The notes under the pieces: generated by a model | The model's input: the letters and a program-made list of their open reading frames with translations, nothing else | What the model was told of the DNA's origin: nothing | The model's database searches: none | Shown here: one piece after another, positions 1 to 12,085 of the stretch | Layout: each line of letters begins with the position of its first letter | How positions within the stretch are numbered: position 1 is the stretch's first letter | Program-made: the position numbers and the translations under genes | From: Cordilura impudica | Lineage: Eukaryota > Arthropoda > Insecta > Diptera > Scathophagidae | Reading direction: 5' to 3' | NCBI GenBank assembly: GCA_963682025.1 | Contig: OY821519.1 | Location: 186,001-250,000, forward strand | DNA: 64,000 nt

Positions 1-665
1 CGACTAGAGACCCTATCTCTTCGGTCCAACTAAGTGGATATAGAAAATACGCATAAACTAAATATGAATTGCATTGTTATTAATATTCTTGGCTGCAGAT
101 ATGAAAAAGTTCATATCGGAAGCTATATTTATACGGGGACTAGGCTGAAAAATGGACCGATCCTGACCATATTTGGTAAAGTCACTTATATTTTGAAAAA
201 TATATATAAACCAAGTTTGAGAAAAAAACTGTGCAATATTTTTGTTTTTTGATAGATTTAAGTGAAAATCTGGAAGCAGCATTATATGAGGGCTGTGACA
301 AACAATTGAAAGAAATGGGGTTTATTTTTGGACAACTGATAAATGGATGTAATAAACACACACAAACCCAATTTGACCGAGATCTATATTATAATTTGGA
401 TCTTATGGCAATTTAAGTCGATTTCATAGGAGTCATTTGTATCGGGTCTAGGACTGAATTTTACCAATTTAAATAGCGTTCATCTATGGCCGATAAAAGC
501 TTATATACCAAATTTCATTAAAATATATTCATATTTGCGACCTTTCAGAAAGTGATTCTGAGTCGATCGGTATAATAAAAGATGTGTCTAGGTCAAATAT
601 TTTTGGTAGTTACAAACATCAGCACAAAGTCATTATACCCAAACCACATAGTGGTATAAAGTATA
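1..665 (+). repeat. Repeat A copy 1 (5' end cut by the window edge)
   Basis: First of about a dozen copies of a dispersed repeat of roughly 0.8 kb. Shared blocks in order: a start like acaagtaagaaaattatag, the palindrome agtcggtctagaccgact, ataccctatacca, 'gagaccctatctcttcggtccaacta', a block coding for nothing conserved, a GGAC/GTCC run and an end like cacatagtggtataggg. This copy starts at 'gagaccctatctc' and ends near cacatagtggtataaagtata. It lacks the GGAC run and is diverged. ORFs in it are by-products of the repeat. Confidence 0.85.
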
Positions 666-1819
666 AAAAACATATGCCAAAACATTATCTTATTTTGGCA
701 AAAGGCGAAACTTATAGCTCTTGATTAGCACTATAATTGGTGCTAAGGTTGATTTTGGACAATTGTTCATTTTCAAGATACATAATTACAAAAACCAAGG
801 CATTCGCATGCGACAAAAACAGAAGTCACTTTCAGGGCGAACTGTTCCAGCGAAACCAGAGGGAATATTTTAGTGCGACTAATTTTAAAATGTTATGCAT
901 TGATGTATCTTAAAAGTTTGTTTTTTTCGAAAATTAATCCTACAAATTTATGCTCATCTATAAATTTAATGTCTTTATCGCAAAGTTTTAGTGTAGTGTT
1001 GTTTAAAATTTTTTAGTTTTTTAGTTTTTTCTATTTGCCCTTTAGTAAACAGACGTCTCAATGCCTTCTCAAGATTGGCGTTATTAAAACTTAAACCAAA
1101 CCTAACCAAACGTGTCAGCTGTTTTTTTTCTGTTACATGAAAAGCATTTACCGAATTCAACTGTCACGTAACCGGAACGTCCCCATCTGTTGAAAATAAA
1201 TTTTTGGTACGTTTGTACGTGAGATTTGTGAACAGCTGATTAAGTTTGGTTAATTTTAAACAGCAACATTCTGGTTCGTTTTTTACATTCTATAATTGCA
1301 CTAAATGTCAACTTTACATTTTAATAACGTGTGGCTAACTAGGCCTTAAAGTTGTGAAGTTAGCGACGAAAGTTAGCAACGTTTTAAAAAAATGTTAATA
1401 CTTAACAGAGACTGTTAAATTAACAGAATTTTTGTGAAGATTACTACGAAAGTTAAATACGTTCTACAAAATGTAATGCAGTATACAGAGAATGTTGAAC
1501 TAACATGTTTGCATGTTATTTGAGGATAACTACAAATAAGTTTAGGGGTTTAGCCATATAGTGGGATTAGTAGATTAGGACTAGTATATTATAAAAAAAT
1601 TAATTGAATTTTACACAAAGATCAAAGATCAAATGTCTTTAAAAAAAACATGAAATTTTTTTTCTACTATATGGGAAAACTAAATGACAAAATTGGACGA
1701 AATGGTTCGATGAGAGGTTTAGCCCTATATAAGGGGTATGTAGATTAAGACTAGTAGTAGTATGTAAAAAACATTAAGATTTTTAGAATTTATTTTTTCC
1801 AATTGTTTCAAAATAATTA
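666..1819. other. AT-rich intergenic stretch, nothing recognised
   Basis: No coding sequence, RNA gene or known element seen. The short ORF at 975-1160 (minus) resembles nothing I know. Confidence 0.5.
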
Positions 1820-2453
1820 TCACAATTCAGAACAAAAGGTACATATATCTAATAAACTATGTCTAATAAACAGAGATGAAATAAGTGGATCGGAAGAAGC
1901 TACCAACATGTTGAAGAGGTCCTCATTTTGCCTCACCCTTGATGCTTTGAACGTGTTCGAGTATCTGTATTTATTATACAATTTGTTGACGGACTTCCTG
2001 AGCTTCTTCGGACTGATATTCAATTATATCTTTGCCATGCGCCAATATTTTATGGACCATTTCGGCCAAAAGTGATGTAATTTTCGAAGCATATTCACCA
2101 TATTTTGTAGAATTAATCTTTTCTTTGCAGTTTAAAACATTCAAGATCGTTCCCAATGATTTGATTGTAAATTTCAGTGATTCGAGTTAAAAATCACATT
2201 TAAGTCGCAGTGGGCTTGCATCAGCAACAGATTTTATAATCTGCGACCTTACTTTGTCATTATCCTTTGCATATTTAATAGACAGCGCTTCCGATAAATG
2301 GTCCTTGTTCAAATCGTTGGTGGCATCGGCAAGTTTCCTCTTTATCGTAGATGTGGTGGGTACATTTTCTGCCAATATATCCAGGAAGGTATTCTCATTA
2401 AGCCAGTCCTCGTATTTGGAGTTGAATTTCTGAATGCCTCGGCATACTTTCAT
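1820..2453 (-). pseudogene. Broken copy of an uncharacterised multicopy arthropod gene (family Y)
   Basis: Read on the minus strand. The 2453-2187 part gives a KYEDWLNENTF-type segment. The 2156-1974 part gives MVHKILAHGKDIIEY followed by SEEAQE. The 2023-1820 part, in another frame, gives KASRVRQNEDLFNM and SSDPLISSL. From my knowledge of arthropod genomes, this order (HK-L-HG, SEEAQEAR, RK-SR--TNEDL, SSDPLI) marks the C-terminal part of a widely repeated uncharacterised protein with no assigned function. The frame changes and the missing middle make this copy dead. A second copy lies at 50.9-51.95 kb. Family membership is from motif recall, not a search. Confidence 0.55.
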
Positions 2454-3339
2454 CCATATCGCATTAATATTTGCATATGTCAGGCGAAGATTATTTGTTA
2501 TACTTTCGCTTCTCTACCGATTATCGTATAAGCTATAAAGTTCTTCAAAATCAGCTTCCACGAAATTCGTTGGGGTGGTTGAGTTCCTAAAAAGGTCAAA
2601 CAATTTTGAGTTGTTCAACGCCATGTTTTTAGAGTGGCAAAAATAATTTTTCACATTAGATACAAAGCACATGTCGCGCCAACTTTCAGTCATACGCTAA
2701 TCCAGGGATAATGACTATTTTTCAATATATGGTCTGATCTATTACCTGATAAGTAACGTTTGAATTAAGGTTTTATGAAAAGGTTATGCTCCCATGTCTA
2801 AAAATGTACCTGATACCTGTGTAAGTTAACATGCTTTGATTTAGATCTGCCTAATCGGCAACATTTAGTTTGTATTTAACTTTAGTTTTTGGTGTTTTGT
2901 GTGGTTGACACGCACCGATTTAGATTTGCCTGATTGGCAACTTTGATTTTATACTTAACCATTGCTTCTTTATTAATTTGGGTAATTTGAGACATGCCTT
3001 ATTGCTAGTTTAAGTTATACATATGCGTTGCAATTTGTAGTCAACGCAAACTTGTTGGTAAGAAATAAAATTTAGTTTAAGACCCAAACTCAACAAATAC
3101 AGTTGTTAATTTATTTGAAAGAACTTCCCAACTAGACAGAAATCTTGTAATAAGTAAAATCTAGAGTATTTCCCACTGAAGACTTAGATTTCATTACTTA
3201 TACACATGAGATTTAGGTCGAACTTCGAAATGTTGATATTATGTACGTGTTCAAATAAGATGTGTGCCTACCTGTGGCGACCATAAGTGAATATTCTAAC
3301 AATATTGTTGTTCTGTGACTGGGTGGTTGACTATATTTC
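2454..3339. other. Intergenic stretch with an imperfect direct repeat
   Basis: No gene seen. Two related blocks of about 45 bp, each with 'gatttaga.ctgcct.a..ggcaac', start near 2838 and 2920 and look like an old tandem duplication. Confidence 0.5.
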
Positions 3340-3900
3340 TATTTTAAGTGCGTTTTCGCCAATCTAAAAGAATAGTTTATTTGTGCATCCTTTAAATGAA
3401 TTTTGTGTAGTGTATAGGGGTGTTTTTCATGTTTGCGCAAAAGTTGTGCAGAAATCAAATCGATTTGATTTTTGGCATTTTGCGCAACAGTTTTGTGTAG
3501 TGTATAGTAGAGTTCAGAAAAAAACACATACTGAATAAAAAAAAATCGTACAAATACATATGTAAACAAACATAGCTCAGACCAACAAACATATATTTTT
3601 ATTTTCATATCAATTATGTTTGTTTCTAAATTTTGTACGGTGCCGAACACATCATGACTGTGTTTCGTTTTAAAATTTCGTTATCTACACGAACATTTTT
3701 CTATCACGTATTTTTTGTTTCGAACACACATAAACCACACAGATTCGTGTGTAGCTTTATTTTAAGTTCGTGTTCTGGCTCGTGTACTGTGAAAAAACAG
3801 AACATGAACAATAAACAGGATCGAGTTCAGTTATATTTTAAGTTCGTGTTCTGGCTCGTGTACTGCGAAAAATTAAAACATCAATTCGCGATCTGATACA
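3340..3900 (+). repeat. Repeat B copy 1, with an internal tandem duplication
   Basis: The 3630-3780 part (gccgaacacatcatgactg, ttaagttcgtgttctgg) recurs at 44980-45140 with few changes, so this is a dispersed element. Inside it, a block of about 74 bp holding 'ttaagttcgtgttctggctc' occurs twice, near 3768 and 3839. Small palindromes such as caaatcgatttg and repeated 'tttgtgtagtgtatag' at 3410 and 3493 suggest a decayed DNA element. The ORFs at 3339-3650 and 3633-3896 are repeat translation. Confidence 0.6.
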
Positions 3901-4873
3901 CCCCGATAAAAACGACGACAATTGTTTCAACCGAATGCCATATGGTGCTTTATTCAGTTTCACAAAAAACTTTTAAATATTTTGTGCATGTTTTTTCTTC
4001 AGTTTATGGAAAAAGTATAAAGAAAAATATTTTCTTTTAAAATAACAACTTATTTGTTCATTTAATTGTTTTTGTTCTTCAATTTCATTCAATTAAAATT
4101 GACTTTTCTATTTTTAAAAAGTTAGGCATCACCAAAAAAAATTTCGATATTCAAATAAATTGGATTTGACTGGCATCACTACTGTTTCGAACATATGCAA
4201 AAAAATAAAAATATGTGATTTGATGGAAAAATTTTTTTTAATTCCTTTATTTGCAATAATTAGTGCATAAAGAATCTATGTTATAATTGAAAAAATTATA
4301 ATGGAAAATAGATTGTGTAAATAAAAAGTTTTTATTATAGTCGTCGCATCATCGCAAAAAGTGTGTTTTATTAACATCGACCACTTATTACGAGTTTTTT
4401 TTTAAATCAGCGCAAAATGTAGACGTTTTTTAAAATCATTTTTTTCATAAAATTTATGTCTAATTTTTTAAAATAATGACAAGGTTCAATAAAAAACATG
4501 TTAGAGTTTAAATATCAATTAGTTTTTTTATCTCTTAAAACCTGCTTTTGATTTCACAAAGCCTTTTCTATGTGAATTAAAATGAGAAAAAGTATTCTTA
4601 TTGAAATTAGAGAACAGCAAAAAACTCGTAGATTTAAGAATTTTTTCATTTACGAGTTTTTTTTTTGTGATAGTGGTTTCAAGAACAGGGGTGTTTTTAT
4701 TGACTGGTTTTCGTTTTAATAAAAGATAGTAATAAAATACTTAAAACACAAACACTATTTAGCATCATAAAAGTTACACTTGTTGGTTGTTAGGCTTTTT
4801 TACATTACCCACCCTTATTTTCACAATAAATTTGTGTCAATAGAATTAATTGTGAAATTATATTGACCATTTT
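3901..4873. other. AT-rich stretch, nothing recognised
   Basis: Homopolymer-rich sequence with repeated 'acgagttttttttt' at about 4390 and 4653. No gene seen. Confidence 0.5.
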
Positions 4874-5098
4874 TTATGATGTATGTATATCTATTTTAGC
4901 TGTTGCGAAAACACGATTTTCCGCAATAATTTTGTGTAGTCTATTAGGGCATTTACCACACTTGTAACATTTGAAATTTGGCTTTCCCCTTTGATTATTC
5001 TTTTTATATGTATAATTTTTTACAGAATTATAATTACTGTTTCTCGCCTCATATGTTTGCTTGTGAATCGCCGTTTGATTCTCTTGCACCATTTTCAT
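4874..5098 (-). pseudogene. Possible retroelement gag zinc-knuckle fragment
   Basis: The minus-strand ORF contains RGKPNFKCYKCGK, which looks like the first half of a CCHC zinc knuckle of a copia- or gypsy-type gag. It is followed by a break before the expected GH....C. There is no adjacent protease or RT, so this is at best a short remnant. Confidence is low because the match is a single motif. Confidence 0.3.
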
Positions 5099-5300
5099 TT
5101 TTGCTTTCAGCTTCTTCTAGACGCTTTACCTTTAAAATTTTAAATTAGTTTTTCATTTTTTTTTCTGATACAGTCAATACACCGATCATGTTTTCCTCCA
5201 AAGTGATGTAATTTAAATTTAAAGGAGCTGAATCTTAAAAACTTTAAATGGCCTTTTTTTACGCGAATTTGATTTAACGCGATTTCAAAAAATTATTGCA

Positions 5301-7655
5301 TTCTGTTTTTACGCGGTTTTATTTGATTTAACGCGGTCTAAAAATTTTATATAATTTTAAATTAAACATGTACATACATAGCAACACTGCAAATAGTGTG
5401 GTTCGATAATTTAACCACAACCATAATAGGGGATTTCCCTTGTTTGTTTCTAATAAGTTCTGGTGAATGAACAATGCAAGAGGTCAGTCAAATTTAAATG
5501 TTAAAGGTGAAAATATATACATATTAAAAAATCTAATAATATAATATAAAAAAAAATTATTCGCATATAAATATTTTTAAATTCAATAAATGGTAATTAA
5601 TACAAACATGTCTGTAGTGCATTTATTTATTGCGTGCAAATAAATTATTTTTATAGGTTTACTAATCACAATTTAGAATGTCCGCTACAAAACAAACTAA
5701 AAGAAATGCTATTTCTTTGGAAGATAAAATTAAAATTTTAGATCGTCTAGCCGCTGGAGAAAGTGCCACTTCATAGGAAAAAACGTTAGTTTAAACGAAT
5801 CTACCATAAGAACGATAAAAAAAAAATGAAGAATCTATTAGACAATCTGTGATCGCTGGAACAAAATTAAGTGCTCATACATCATCAATCACAAGAGGCA
5901 TTGTTAAAGAGAAAATGGAGAAGGCTCTTGTAGTATGGATTGAGGATTGCTCACAAAAACGGATACCAGTTGACGGAAACACCATAAAACAGATGGCGCT
6001 AAAATTTTATAACCAGATAAAAGAAAGGAACCGCAAACATCAGTCCAGAAAGATAAGAAATTTGAATTTTCTGCCAGTACAGGTTGGATGACAGGATATT
6101 TGCAAAAACATGCGCTTCATAATGTTAAAATAAAGGGCGAAATAGCATCTGCTGATGAACCGGCAGCTAAAGAATTTCCCGCAAAACTGGCTAAAATAAT
6201 TGAAGATGGTGGCTACACTCCGGATCAGGTATGGAATGTGGATGAAAAAGGGCTTTTCTGGAAACGAATGCCGAGTCGAACATATGTAGCTAAAACCCAG
6301 AAAACCGCTAGTGGGTTCAAAGTAGCCAAAGATCGTGTGACCTTTTTATTCTGCTCCAACGCTTCAGGGAATCGGATGTTAAAACCCTTACTTGTAAATC
6401 GAGCTCTTAAACCACGGTCGATGAAAGGCGTTAATATGGACTCATTACCCGTTCACTGGGCAGCTAATAAAAAGGCCTGGGTAACAACCCAGCTTTTTAC
6501 CGAATGGTTTCTTAAATATTTTGTACCAGAAGTTCGGCGCTATATGAGAGATAAGGGTCTTGATTTTAAAGTTCTGTTGATTATAGACAATGCACCAGGT
6601 CATCCACATTTAGAGCATCCAAATGTCCAATTTTGTTTTCTACCTCCAAACACAACATCGTTAATACAGCCACTGGATCAAGGAATTATTGCAACTTTTA
6701 AGATTTACTATGTGAAGCAAACATTCAAGTACATTTTAGATAAATAAATGAATAATGAAAATTTAAAAGTAACAGATGCGTGGAAGAAATTTTCTATTAA
6801 AGACTGTATCAAACATGCTGGATTGGCGATATCAGAATTAAAAGAATCAACGTTAAACGCATGAGCATTAAGAGCAGTTTGGCCAGAATGCGTTAAAAAT
6901 AATAGCCCAGTGCCTTCTAATACGGTTGAGTATTCCAACATCATAGCCTTAGCTCATGATGTAGGCGGTGAAGGCATTGATGATTTATCGTCTGCAGATA
7001 TCGACGAATTACTGTTAGATAAGGCACTTAGCGATGATGAAATCATTGGTTTTGCGCTTGAGACACCCGATACGAATGAAATCAGTGAAATTGACGAAGA
7101 GGTTCCTACTCTCACTGCCTCCCTAGTTAAAAAAGGATTCCAAATGGCAGCGAAATTGGGCAAGCATGATCCTAATGAGGAAAGAGCTGAGAAATTTCAA
7201 CGTGATGTGAAATTATTAATGGGTAATTATCGTGAATTACATAACAATCTCATCAAAACTGGAAGTCAACGATTGATAACGGAATTTGTGACTAAAATTA
7301 CTGAGCCATCATCAATTGAGAATGCTTTTGAAAATATTTCTAGTGATGAAAGTGATGTTGAAGTCGAAGTGACTACTATCAGAAAGTGATACTGATTAAA
7401 AATTTAATTGTATGCTAGTTTTTAAGTTTTATGATTTTTATAATGTGTTTTTTTTTAAATGAACTGTTTTTTTTCTATTATTTTTGGTTATTTTTTGTAA
7501 AAATAAAATATGTGAATTTGAATTATACATACTTTATTCGTCTTATTTTAGCTGAAATTTAACATGTGGAACCTATCCCCTCGTTTTATATGGATACACT
7601 ATCTTATTTTACGCGAGTTTTCGAGGAACGTATCTATCGCGTAAAAACAGAACTA
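5301..7655 (+). mobile_element. Tigger/pogo (TIGD1-like) DNA transposon, decayed
   Basis: The region is bounded by inverted copies of ctgtttttacgcg, at about 5303 on the + strand and about 7645 on the minus strand, with extra ttaacgcg/cgcgaattt motifs near both ends. The transposase lies between them on the + strand. The exact ends and the TA target are not resolved: the outer flanks at 5170-5300 and 7655-7680 do not give an obvious TIR starting in CAG. The total of about 2.35 kb fits a full-length Tigger-type element. Confidence 0.7.
5679..7389 (+). pseudogene. Tigger-type DDE transposase (TIGD1-like), frameshifted
   Basis: Cut-and-paste transposase of the pogo/Tigger group. The start is the ATG at 5679 (MSATKQTKRNAISLEDKIKI, the N-terminal HTH/psq-like region). 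A stop and a frame change follow near 5775-5830. The CENP-B-type region then runs at 5849-6091 and the DDE domain at 6088-6747. Visible catalytic blocks are WNVDEKGLFWKRMPSRTY, LLIIDNAPGHP, and NTTSLIQPLDQGIIATFK with the third acidic residue. After a stop at 6747 the same protein continues through 6748-6863, and then 6910-7389 gives an acidic tail (GGEGIDDLSSADIDELL). Three or four breaks make it inactive, but the DDE core is a continuous 219-codon ORF, so decay is not old. Confidence 0.85.
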
Positions 7656-7839
7656 GGTGTATGTGTTTCGTCAGAAATAGTCCGATATCTGTTAACTATA
7701 TGCTGGGTGTTATTGTCTCCATAAAGTTTATAACTTTTTAGATCTTTTATTAGATCCTAAACTGAGTTTTATTACTTACATAACAATTATAGTAAAAAAA
7801 GCCCCAGGTGTTTACTTGGTTTCATAAAACGTTGGGCTA
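7656..7839. other. Spacer between Tigger and the LINE
   Basis: No gene seen. Ordinary AT-rich sequence. Confidence 0.4.
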
Positions 7840-10445
7840 AAGAGATTATTATTATTTCTTTATTAATTATTATTTCTTTATTAATTTCCTGTACAACAAG
7901 ACATGTCTTATAATTAAAGTACAGGATTTTCATCGTTCAAAAATTCGCCACAAAATTAAAATACAATAAAAAAAAAAATTATAACTTATTTAAAATAAAG
8001 TAAAATAAATACAAGAAATTATTAAAATTCATGAATTTAAAAAAATTAAAATTAAATATATTTAAACAAAGTAACTAAACAAAAATTTCTTAAAATGTAT
8101 CGCGTTGCTAACTAATTGTTGGTTGTGTGGAATTGCATTCCAAAGACGTGTGGCGTTTATGAAAAATTGCCATTCTGACACAAGGCATCGACGCATAGAG
8201 ATAATAAGTTTTTTGCCCCTTCTGGATCTAGCAAACTGTATTTGATCATAAAGATATAGGGGTTTCTCAGTGTAAATAATTTTATGCAAAAACATTAAAA
8301 CCCTTATATTAATAAGGTTATCGAATGAGACTCCATATAGACTTTTTGAGAAAGTCGAAACGCTATCACGTTTCTTCAGTCCATAAACATATCTAACTAT
8401 ATTGTTGTACAAAATATTTAGTTTTTTCTTGCTGGCGTAGTCGCAGTTGCCAAAAAGTTCACAGCCATAAAGTAGACCAGGAATTAAGTATGCCTTTGCA
8501 AGAAGATGTCTTACTCTTAACGGCGTAAAATACTTAGTTACCCAAAGCGATCTTAGCTTTATATACGTTTGAACCACAAGTGTATCTACGTGGCTTGACC
8601 AAGTCAAGTTGTTATTGAAAACTATGCCAAGATTTTTTACCTTTTTTACAATCTCGATTTTCTGATGGTTTATTAGTATATCATGTTCAAGAACAGGCTG
8701 AAAAGTTTTTTTATGAATAATCAAACATTTTGATTTATGCGGGTTGAGACAAAGTCCATTTGCAGTGGCCCAAAAATGTATTTTATAAAGGTCATAGTTT
8801 AACTTTTCAACATTTTCTTCTATGGAGCTTACTGGACTACTCAGATACAGCTGAACGTCGTCCGCATACATGTGTATTTTGCAGTGAGATAGTTGTTGTG
8901 GCAAATCATTGGCATAGATGGAAAAAAGAAGTGGACCCAGAATCGATCCTTGAGGTACGCCTCTCGTGAGTGTTACAGGTCTTGAGGTCGAATTATTAAC
9001 GTATACAGATTGAGTCCGATTTGTGAGGTATGAATGTAAAAGCTGCGTAGAAGTGGATGAAAAGTTTAAAAAGTGTTTTAGCTTCATACATAGTGTTTGA
9101 TGGTTTACTGTATCGAACGCCTTTGAATGGTCGAGAAGTACCAAAAAGTTTATGTTACCACAATCAAGTTCACGTCTTATGTTCTCGGTTACATTAACCA
9201 AAGCTGTAGTACAACTGTGGTTAGAACGAAATCCGGACTGCTTGTCAGACATTAGTTGATTTTCGTTTATATAATTGCTCATTTGTAGATGTAGTAGTTT
9301 TTCCATTACTTTTGATAGAAAGCTTAATATAGCTATTGGGCGATACTCCGTTTTCGATTTTGGAATAGGTATTATTTTTGCATATTTCCATTTAGTAGGG
9401 AAAGAACTTGATGTAATAATGGTGTGAAATAGGTGTGTTATATAAGGCAATATTAATGGCAAAATGATCTTGATAAACTTGGGATGTAAGTTATCGAAAC
9501 CCACGGCGTTTGATTTTATTAATGAAAAACTGGATAATACATCAAACTGACTAACACAAGAAAACTCGAATGCAGTTTCTTCAAAAGAGGAGCTATTATT
9601 CATAATATTGTTGTTCGAATCTGTACTGTTCACTATTGTCGTCGGAAGATAAGTGAAAATGCTATTAAGTTCGTTTGCATCAATTGGGCAGGTTTCATTT
9701 TTATTATTTTTGCCAATACCAATATCTCGAATGGTTTTCCATGTATCCTTGGAGTCAATGGCGGATGAAAATCGTTTGGAATAGTAATTAGTTTTAGCCA
9801 TTCTTATTTTAGAATTAGCCTCACTTCTAGCAGTGCGAAAATCGAGTTTCAATTCATTCGTTTTGAAACGTTTCCACCGGGAATAAGCAAAATCTCTGCG
9901 TTGTATTGATTGCTGGACATCAGTTGAAAACCATGGTTTACTCTTTGTGGTAACTTTTTTCTTTTTTAACGTAACTGTATCATCAAAGAGGCTTAAGATA
10001 TTACGTTCTAAAAACTCCAACTGATCATCAACAGAAGTCATTTGGTATATTTGGTTCCAATTGAATAAGTTGAAATTTTCATACAACAAACTATAGTTAA
10101 GATTCTTGTAATCACGATAGGAGAAAAAAATTTGATCTTCTTGGTGAAGCTGGAAATCATAGGCTAGAAAAACCAGATCTTGTTTAGAAAAACTGGAAGC
10201 TGAGATTTGATCATACAGCAGGACCTTCGACGGATTAGCGACAAATATTAGATCAATCAATGTACTGCTGGACGCTGTAAAGTGTGTTGGTGTTGTAATA
10301 TTCGTTGGTGTAAGTTCTAATGACTGCATACTATCTTTAAACGACGATTCTTTTAGTAGATTCGAATTGAAATCTCCCAAAATTGCTATATCATTGTAAG
10401 GCATGGTTAAGATTTCCATTTTGTTCATAAAATCGTTCATATAAT
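7840..10445 (-). mobile_element. 5'-truncated LINE (CR1/Jockey-like non-LTR retrotransposon)
   Basis: The element runs on the minus strand. It starts abruptly in the middle of the endonuclease domain near 10440, and its 3' end near 7840-7870 is a short tandem of AATAAAGAAATAATAATT instead of a long poly-A. The 3' UTR is about 200 bp. 5' truncation is the usual result of incomplete target-primed reverse transcription. The sequence upstream of 10445 on the minus strand does not read as endonuclease. Confidence 0.8.
8062..10440 (-). CDS. LINE ORF2: partial endonuclease plus reverse transcriptase, 792 codons
   Basis: An uninterrupted reading frame. Residues 1-90 are the C-terminal half of an APE-type endonuclease (IAILGDFNSNLL, then THFTASSSTLIDLIFV). 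After a linker (KPWFSTDVQQSIQRRDFAY) the reverse transcriptase spans roughly residues 330-620. Its blocks are EYRPIAILSFLSKVMEKLL, KQSGFRSNHSCTTAL, LLDHSKAFDTVNH (first catalytic Asp), RGVPQGSILGPLLFSIYAND, and the catalytic YADDVQLYLSS. The C-terminal part has LYGCELFG and a terminal RLWNAIP motif typical of this group. It is the best-preserved LINE in the window. The annotated Met is simply the first one after truncation and not a native start. The clade (CR1 or Jockey superfamily) is not settled without a tree. Confidence 0.85.
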   Translation of the reverse strand: MNDFMNKMEILTMPYNDIAILGDFNSNLLKESSFKDSMQSLELTPTNITTPTHFTASSSTLIDLIFVANPSKVLLYDQISASSFSKQDLVFLAYDFQLHQEDQIFFSYRDYKNLNYSLLYENFNLFNWNQIYQMTSVDDQLEFLERNILSLFDDTVTLKKKKVTTKSKPWFSTDVQQSIQRRDFAYSRWKRFKTNELKLDFRTARSEANSKIRMAKTNYYSKRFSSAIDSKDTWKTIRDIGIGKNNKNETCPIDANELNSIFTYLPTTIVNSTDSNNNIMNNSSSFEETAFEFSCVSQFDVLSSFSLIKSNAVGFDNLHPKFIKIILPLILPYITHLFHTIITSSSFPTKWKYAKIIPIPKSKTEYRPIAILSFLSKVMEKLLHLQMSNYINENQLMSDKQSGFRSNHSCTTALVNVTENIRRELDCGNINFLVLLDHSKAFDTVNHQTLCMKLKHFLNFSSTSTQLLHSYLTNRTQSVYVNNSTSRPVTLTRGVPQGSILGPLLFSIYANDLPQQLSHCKIHMYADDVQLYLSSPVSSIEENVEKLNYDLYKIHFWATANGLCLNPHKSKCLIIHKKTFQPVLEHDILINHQKIEIVKKVKNLGIVFNNNLTWSSHVDTLVVQTYIKLRSLWVTKYFTPLRVRHLLAKAYLIPGLLYGCELFGNCDYASKKKLNILYNNIVRYVYGLKKRDSVSTFSKSLYGVSFDNLINIRVLMFLHKIIYTEKPLYLYDQIQFARSRRGKKLIISMRRCLVSEWQFFINATRLWNAIPHNQQLVSNAIHFKKFLFSYFV

Positions 10446-11802
10446 CAATGAGACGTTATCACAAAAACTTTAGACACATTTCTTTTCAGACTCATCTTGG
10501 AATATGTATCTATAATTTGGCACCCTATCTACCAATCTCATATAGACAGTCGGGAATATGTGCAAAAAATTCCTGTTTTTATGTCTGCGGAATTTAAACT
10601 TCGATTCAGTTAATCTTCCACCTTATGCTAGAGACTTGTTCTGATTAAGCTAACAACTTCAAAAAGCCGCAGATCTATGCTAAACGCATTGTTTCTTCTA
10701 AGTATATTTAATGGCTATGCTTGTTCCGGTTTCCTGAATAACAATATTTCATTCAACATTCTTCAACGGCCAACATGTTACTTCTCACCATTATTTGTTC
10801 AGTTCTATAGAGCTAATTCTGCGAACGCAGACTCTCAATTTAGTGAACTTTATAGATTTACTAGCTGAGTCCTGTCCGCGTTGCTGGCCCGAAGAAAACA
10901 TCTGGATTTTATATTGCATCTAAATTTTAATACCGAGTGTCGGGCAAAAGTAAAGCACGAACTCCCTCGAAAATCCTTAAATACATTGCATTTAATAATA
11001 TTATGAATATGACTGAAAAAAAATATACGTTTCCTTGAATATTTTAACACCAGCGCCACCTACAGGTGAAAAACTTTGTCAGCAACTTTAGTTTTATGTA
11101 CATAATATATGTTGTGAATTTGAGCTAAATTAGACCGTAAATAAATTTTTTGGGAAAATCTCGACCCCAGCGCCACCTATCGGGTACAAAAAAGTTATGC
11201 AAATCGGAGAACCAAAGGAACATATGGTATGAATACGAAGTCGCTAGCATTAGTGGTTCAACAGTTATTAGAGTACCAACATACGCACCAACGTTTTTAT
11301 ATATTAAGATTGATTTTTCATTAAATACTAACGTAATTAAAAGTAAAATAGTATGTATCGTAAACTCTTAAATAAATAGTTATTTTATTCAAATTAATTT
11401 TAAATAGTGTGAGGATTTATTCCATGGACCCATATACAATTAAATAAATAAATGAAATAAGTATTATATAAACATATTAAATTGGAACATATTAAATTCA
11501 TAAGCATTTATTCCTTGGACCCATATACAAATAAATAAATAAATTAAATAAATATTATACGAACATATTAAATTCATTAAAAATAAATTTAAAAAATCTA
11601 ATCGGTTGTGTTTTTATTTGCAGATTTTATTCTATGGAACATTGATTTCATTATAAATTCAAACTTTATATTGGAATAGAATGCAGTCAAATAGCTTTCA
11701 TCGAAATAAACAATTTGAAATATACAACTACGTACATCTTTAAGTATAAATTGTGTTAAACATTCCTTCGGCGGAAAATTCAAGTTAATTCATTTAATAA
11801 AA
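10446..11802. other. Upstream region of the prominin-like gene with small repeats
   Basis: No gene seen. A 'ccagcgccacct' core occurs at about 11050 and 11165. A block of about 70 bp beginning 'tttatt.c.tggacccata' occurs twice (about 11416 and 11507) with AATA-rich tails, an old tandem duplication. A possible splice acceptor tttttatttgcag ends at 11624, so a 5' UTR exon could start there. This is unproven. Confidence 0.5.
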
Positions 11803-12085
11803 ATGGCATCTCAATATGATACTTCGTTAATTGTAACAAAACCATTATGGAAAATTGTCAGAATCAAACTATTCGTGTTGCTTCTTTGTGCCATATGCGG
11901 AACCAGTAATGCCTTTGACATGACTGCCGAATTGAATTTGAAGCCTACGAAGTATACCGAATGGTCGAAGAATGTTACGTACCTAAGTACTACAGAGTAC
12001 AATGCACGTGGAATGAAACCATTGTATGATATTACTAAAAAAATAATGTGGTTATTAATTGGAGGAGAAGATCCCATACCGGATG
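11803..12085 (+). CDS. Prominin-like exon 1
   Basis: Start ATG in a good fly context (aaaaATGg). Codes for residues 1-94 plus one base: signal peptide, then the N-terminal extracellular stretch with a sequon in SKNVTY. The donor is gatg|gtaggt. The frame otherwise reads on to a stop at 12121, which is intron read-through. Confidence 0.85.

Noticed and set aside
1..665. Calling repeat A a DINE-1 or mini-me element
   Set aside because: Only the GTCY/GGAC run fits. The ends do not show the CTRR hairpin end of a helitron, so I left it unclassified.
3633..3896. ORFs at 3633 and 44983 that look homologous
   Set aside because: Both are translations of repeat B. No domain, and the frame is lost after the shared DNA.
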